From: Zoogloea oryzae
GTDB lineage: Bacteria; Pseudomonadota; Gammaproteobacteria; Burkholderiales; Rhodocyclaceae
Reading direction: 5' to 3'
Assembly: GCF_030161255.1 (NCBI RefSeq)
Contig: NZ_BSPX01000120.1
Span: forward strand, 1-6,992
Length of the DNA stretch: 6,992 bases
This document shows, in pieces, positions 4,113 to 6,992 of this stretch; position 1 is the first letter of the stretch, and each line of letters opens with the position of its first letter. The notes beneath the pieces are model-generated. The model had not been told where the DNA came from. It saw nothing but the letters and a program-made list of their open reading frames with translations, and ran no database searches. The position numbers and the translations under genes were made by a program.

Positions 4113-6992
4113 CGGGCGTCGCCCTTCTCGGCAGCCTTGGCCGCGGCTTTGGCGGAAAACGTTGCCGTGTAGAGGGGCCGCAGCAGGTGCTCGGCCAGCC
4201 GGGCAAACTCGCCGCTCGCGGTGAGGCTGGCGTAATCGGGCCACACCCGCTGCAGGTAGGGGCTGGTCTGCACTTCGCCCGGGGCGTTGTAGCCGCCTTC
4301 GTAGGCCTGGGGCGCGGTGTTCTTGTTGCCATCCACGTCGGCGAGGTGAGCGAAGGCGGTCTTCACCGGCAAGGGCAGCGGGCGGCGCTGGCCGTCCTGC
4401 CAGGCGGCGATCAGGGCATCAATCTGGGCGCAGGCGTCGTCCACGTCCAGCGGCTCGAAGCGCACGTTGCCCACCTTGCTCACCACCAGCGTGGTGAGCG
4501 GCCCGCCGGCCAGATGCCCGGCCAGGTGCGCCACCCAGTGCTTGACCAGATTGTGCCGGCGGTACTTGCCGTCCTTCACCACGTCGCTGGGTTCCAGCAC
4601 CACCCGGCCGCGCTGCTCGTCTTCATCGAGTCGCAGGTCGTGGAGGCGGTCATCGAGTTTCAGCCCGGTAGCCGCGCTTTGATGGCGGATCTCGGCGTCG
4701 CCCTCCATCGGCTGCGGCCATTCGGCGAGGCCGGCGGCGTAGCGCGCGAAGAGATCGGCCATGGGCGCGGCGAGCTCGTCCCGCTTGATGAGCGCAAAGG
4801 CCCGGGCGGGCAGCTCGCCCCGGCGGGCGATGCGTTCGAGGCCGGCCTCCAGCGCGTCCTCCGGCTCGAAGCCGGCGTGGATCGCCTCGGCCTGGGCGGC
4901 GATGAGTTCGTTCCACAGGCCCCACTTCTGCAAGCCGTCCAGGTCGAAAGGTTCCTGGTCTTCGCTCACCGGATCGTCCTGTTCGAAATCCACCCGCAGG
5001 CGCTGCAGGAAGAAGCTTTTGACCGGATCGCGCAGGAAGGCCGCCAGCTCACGGATCGTCAGCGGCTCGTCCCGCGTCACCGCGGGCAGCGTGGCATCCC
5101 GTGGCGGGCGGTCGTCGGCGATGCGCCACTCGCCGGCGTAGGTGAACAGCCACGATGCGGCCGGATTGGCCGGGAAGTAATCCGGGCTGAAGGGCTGCAG
5201 GCGATGCTCGACGGTGAGGTGATCGAGCAGCGCGTCGCCGTCGTCGTGCCCGGCCAGCCGCCAGCCGGCGGCCAGGTGGTCGCGCAGCTGGCCGATCAGC
5301 ACCGACGGCGGGCGCGGCGTGTTGTCGTTGATGCTGCGCCCGACCCACGACACGTGCAGGTGCTCCCGGGCCGACAGCAGCGCCTCGAGAAAGAGATAGC
5401 GGTCGTCCTCGCGCCGGGAGCGGTCGCCCGGGCGGTAGTCGCGGCCCATCAGGTCGAAGTCCATCGGCGCGCGGGTGCGCGGGTAGTCGCCGTCGTTCAG
5501 GCCCAGCAGGCACACCCGCCGGAAGGGAATCGCCCGCATGGGCATCAGCGTGGCGAAGGTGACCACGCCGGCAAAGAAGCGCTGGGACAGCCCGGCGTCG
5601 TCAAGCTGCGCCAGCCAGTGCTCGCCCACCACCGCCAGCGGTAGCGGTGCGGTGAGGCCGGCGGCGGTGCAGGCGTCGAGCCAGCGCGCCAGGGCCTGGT
5701 CGAGCTGCTGCAGGGTGAAGGCGTCGGCGCTGTCGTCTGGGGCGAAGAAGTCCGCCATCAGCGCGCGCAGGCGGGCGCACCAGCCGGGCACGTCGGCATC
5801 CTGGCGGAAGGTCTGCCAGGTGGCATCCAGGCGCTCGATGAAGGCCACCAGCGGGCCGAGCAGCGCGGCGTCCAGCCCGCCGATCTCGTCGAAGGGCTCG
5901 ATCTCCTGCCACGGCGCGGCACCGGCGCCCACCGCGTAGCCGAGCAGCATCCGGCGCAGGCCGAACAGCCAGCTGTTGGCCTCGGGGGCGTCCGGCAGGC
6001 CCAGGCTCTGGCGATGGGCGGCGTGCAGGCCCCAGCGGATCTTGGCGCCGTGAATCCAGCGGTGGAGCAGCGGCAGGTCGTCCTCGGCGATGCCGAAGCG
6101 GGCGCGCAGGGCCGGCACCTCCAGCAGGTCGAGCACGTCGCTCACCGCCAGCCGGGCGGTGGGCAGGTCGAGGAGCCGGGCGATCGCATTGACCAGCGGG
6201 TCGTGGTGGCGCCGGCCCTGGTCGGCAATGCTGAAAGGGATGAAGCGCGGGTCGTCCCGATCGGCCAGCCCGAACACTGCCTGGATGTGCGGCGCGAAGG
6301 CGTCGATGTCCGGCACCATCACGATCACGTCCCGGGGGCGCAGGGTCGGGTCAGCGTTGAAGGCGGCGAGGAGCTGGTCGTGGAGGATCTCCACCTCGCG
6401 CTGGGCGCTGTGCGCCACATGGAAGCGGATCGAGGCGTCGTCCGGCGACACCGCCGGCCAGCGCTCGCGGCTCTCGCCCAGGGGGCGCAGGTCGCGGATG
6501 TCGTCCTGCAACTGGTTGAGCAGGCAATCGCCCCCGTGGCTGTCGAAGAGGTCAATGCGCCTGCCGAGGGCGGCGAAGTGGTGCTGGTAACCGGCGCGGC
6601 TGGTGTCGCTGTCGTGCTCGTCGAGGAGGCCGATGAAGTCGCGCCCCTGCTTGCCCCAGGCCGCCAGCAGCGGATGGGCATGGAGGTGCAGCGCCTCGTC
6701 GGGGATGGTCTCGGGTGCGCCTTCCCGGCGGCGCTGGCGGGTGCGGGTGGCGCGCAGCAGATCCTTGTCGGCGACGATGTCTGCCCAGTAGTGCTCGCAG
6801 GGGTTGTGCACGCACATCAGCACCTGCGACCAGCGGGCCACGGCGGCCAGCGCCTCCAGCGACTGCCTCGGCAGCGCCGAGATGCCGAACACCATCACCC
6901 GCCGCGGCAGCCCGACGGGGCGCGGCGCGTCATCAGGCCAGGCGGCCACGCGGTCGAGGAAGGCCTCGTGCACCGCGGCCCGCCCCTGCCCG
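4109..6992 (-). CDS. recC: RecBCD enzyme subunit RecC (5' end missing)
   Basis: RecC is the non-catalytic scaffold of RecBCD: it splits the duplex, passes the strands to RecB and RecD, and scans the 3' strand for Chi. The frame is open to the window edge. The apparent start at 6973 is an internal GTG, and about 180-190 N-terminal residues lie outside, judged against E. coli RecC (1122 aa). Counting from that GTG, family blocks are GISALP (30-35), the HPLLAAWGK region (100-114), FHVAHSAQREVEILHD (184-199), the RPRDVIVMVPDID region (212-224), LMPMRAIPF (476-484), LLGLNDGDYPR (489-499) and GDRSRREDDRYLFLEAL (516-532). The last contains counterparts of E. coli Chi-contact residues D705 and R708. 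The C-terminal third corresponds to the nuclease-like domain known to be inactive in RecC, and I see no DYK-type catalytic motif in it. The protein ends in an Ala/Lys-rich tail. The TGA stop overlaps the recB ATG. Identity is near certain; only the N-terminus is unknown. Confidence 0.97.
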   Translation of the reverse strand, partial: GQGRAAVHEAFLDRVAAWPDDAPRPVGLPRRVMVFGISALPRQSLEALAAVARWSQVLMCVHNPCEHYWADIVADKDLLRATRTRQRRREGAPETIPDEALHLHAHPLLAAWGKQGRDFIGLLDEHDSDTSRAGYQHHFAALGRRIDLFDSHGGDCLLNQLQDDIRDLRPLGESRERWPAVSPDDASIRFHVAHSAQREVEILHDQLLAAFNADPTLRPRDVIVMVPDIDAFAPHIQAVFGLADRDDPRFIPFSIADQGRRHHDPLVNAIARLLDLPTARLAVSDVLDLLEVPALRARFGIAEDDLPLLHRWIHGAKIRWGLHAAHRQSLGLPDAPEANSWLFGLRRMLLGYAVGAGAAPWQEIEPFDEIGGLDAALLGPLVAFIERLDATWQTFRQDADVPGWCARLRALMADFFAPDDSADAFTLQQLDQALARWLDACTAAGLTAPLPLAVVGEHWLAQLDDAGLSQRFFAGVVTFATLMPMRAIPFRRVCLLGLNDGDYPRTRAPMDFDLMGRDYRPGDRSRREDDRYLFLEALLSAREHLHVSWVGRSINDNTPRPPSVLIGQLRDHLAAGWRLAGHDDGDALLDHLTVEHRLQPFSPDYFPANPAASWLFTYAGEWRIADDRPPRDATLPAVTRDEPLTIRELAAFLRDPVKSFFLQRLRVDFEQDDPVSEDQEPFDLDGLQKWGLWNELIAAQAEAIHAGFEPEDALEAGLERIARRGELPARAFALIKRDELAAPMADLFARYAAGLAEWPQPMEGDAEIRHQSAATGLKLDDRLHDLRLDEDEQRGRVVLEPSDVVKDGKYRRHNLVKHWVAHLAGHLAGGPLTTLVVSKVGNVRFEPLDVDDACAQIDALIAAWQDGQRRPLPLPVKTAFAHLADVDGNKNTAPQAYEGGYNAPGEVQTSPYLQRVWPDYASLTASGEFARLAEHLLRPLYTATFSAKAAAKAAEKGDAR
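4122..4129 (-). promoter_or_regulatory. Ribosome binding site of recB
   Basis: GAGAAGGG lies 9 bases upstream of the recB ATG at 4112. It is formed by the codons for the final Glu-Lys-Gly of RecC, so the RecC C-terminal tail and the recB initiation signal share the same bases. It supports 4112 as the recB start rather than the upstream in-frame ATG at 4244. Confidence 0.7.

Noticed and set aside
3084..4172. Plus-strand open frame of 362 codons opposite recB and the end of recC
   Set aside because: It is antisense to the RecB helicase motifs, has no recognisable protein features, and is explained by GC-driven lack of stop codons.
4113..4244. Extension of recB to an upstream in-frame ATG at 4244
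   Set aside because: The 44 added residues are Arg/Pro/Ala-rich, overlap recC in another frame and have no counterpart in RecB. The start at 4112 has a good Shine-Dalgarno and an ATGA junction.
4187..5644. Plus-strand open frame of 485 codons opposite recC
   Set aside because: It lies wholly antisense to conserved RecC sequence. Its translation is a Gly/Val/His/Gln/Arg-rich mix with no recognisable domain, as expected when a GC-rich gene with strong third-position bias leaves the opposite strand free of stops.
6971..6973. GTG at 6973 as the true start of recC
   Set aside because: The frame stays open to the window edge, and the sequence there aligns to about residue 185-190 of E. coli RecC, so the GTG is an internal Val codon.
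1..6992. Search for mobile elements, CRISPR arrays, tRNAs, toxin-antitoxin or novel defence genes
   Set aside because: The three rec genes fill the window end to end. I saw no spaced direct repeats, transposase-like frames, tRNA cloverleaf or extra gene. RecBCD itself degrades phage DNA, but this is well-established biology.

Overview
The window is a contiguous piece of a recC-recB-recD operon, entirely on the minus strand. It encodes most of the RecBCD (exonuclease V) helicase-nuclease that processes double-strand DNA ends for RecA-dependent recombination and degrades linear foreign DNA. Reading in the direction of transcription (right to left) it holds the C-terminal ~960 codons of recC (running off the right edge), a complete recB of 1215 codons, and the first ~156 codons of recD (running off the left edge). 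No other genes, RNA genes, mobile elements or CRISPR arrays were seen, and no intergenic gap exceeds about 60 bases.

The DNA is very GC-rich, with G or C at most third codon positions. The proteins are of the proteobacterial RecBCD type rather than AddAB. RecC and RecB align by eye to the E. coli proteins over most of their length, yet no ptrA lies between recC and recB as it does in enterics. This fits a GC-rich beta- or gammaproteobacterium; a member of the Rhodocyclales (Azoarcus/Thauera-like) is my best guess, from general character only.

Layout: recC occupies 4109-6992, recB 465-4112 and recD 1-468 (or 1-405). Both junctions have the ATGA form, in which the stop of one gene overlaps the start of the next, so the three subunits are probably translated in a coupled way at matched levels. 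The recB Shine-Dalgarno sequence lies inside the last codons of recC. RecB supplies the 3'-5' SF1 helicase motor and the only nuclease domain of the complex, and all catalytic residues are present. RecC is the scaffold that splits the duplex and reads Chi; the E. coli Chi-contact residues that fall inside the window appear conserved. RecD supplies the 5'-3' motor, but only its N-terminal RecC-interacting domain is visible here.

I looked for an undescribed system and did not find one: this is an intact, ordinary core-genome DNA repair operon. The points worth a second look are small: the recD start choice, an 18-bp inverted repeat in the RecB linker, a C-terminal tail on RecC that doubles as the recB ribosome-binding region, and the strand bias of E. 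coli-type Chi octamers.
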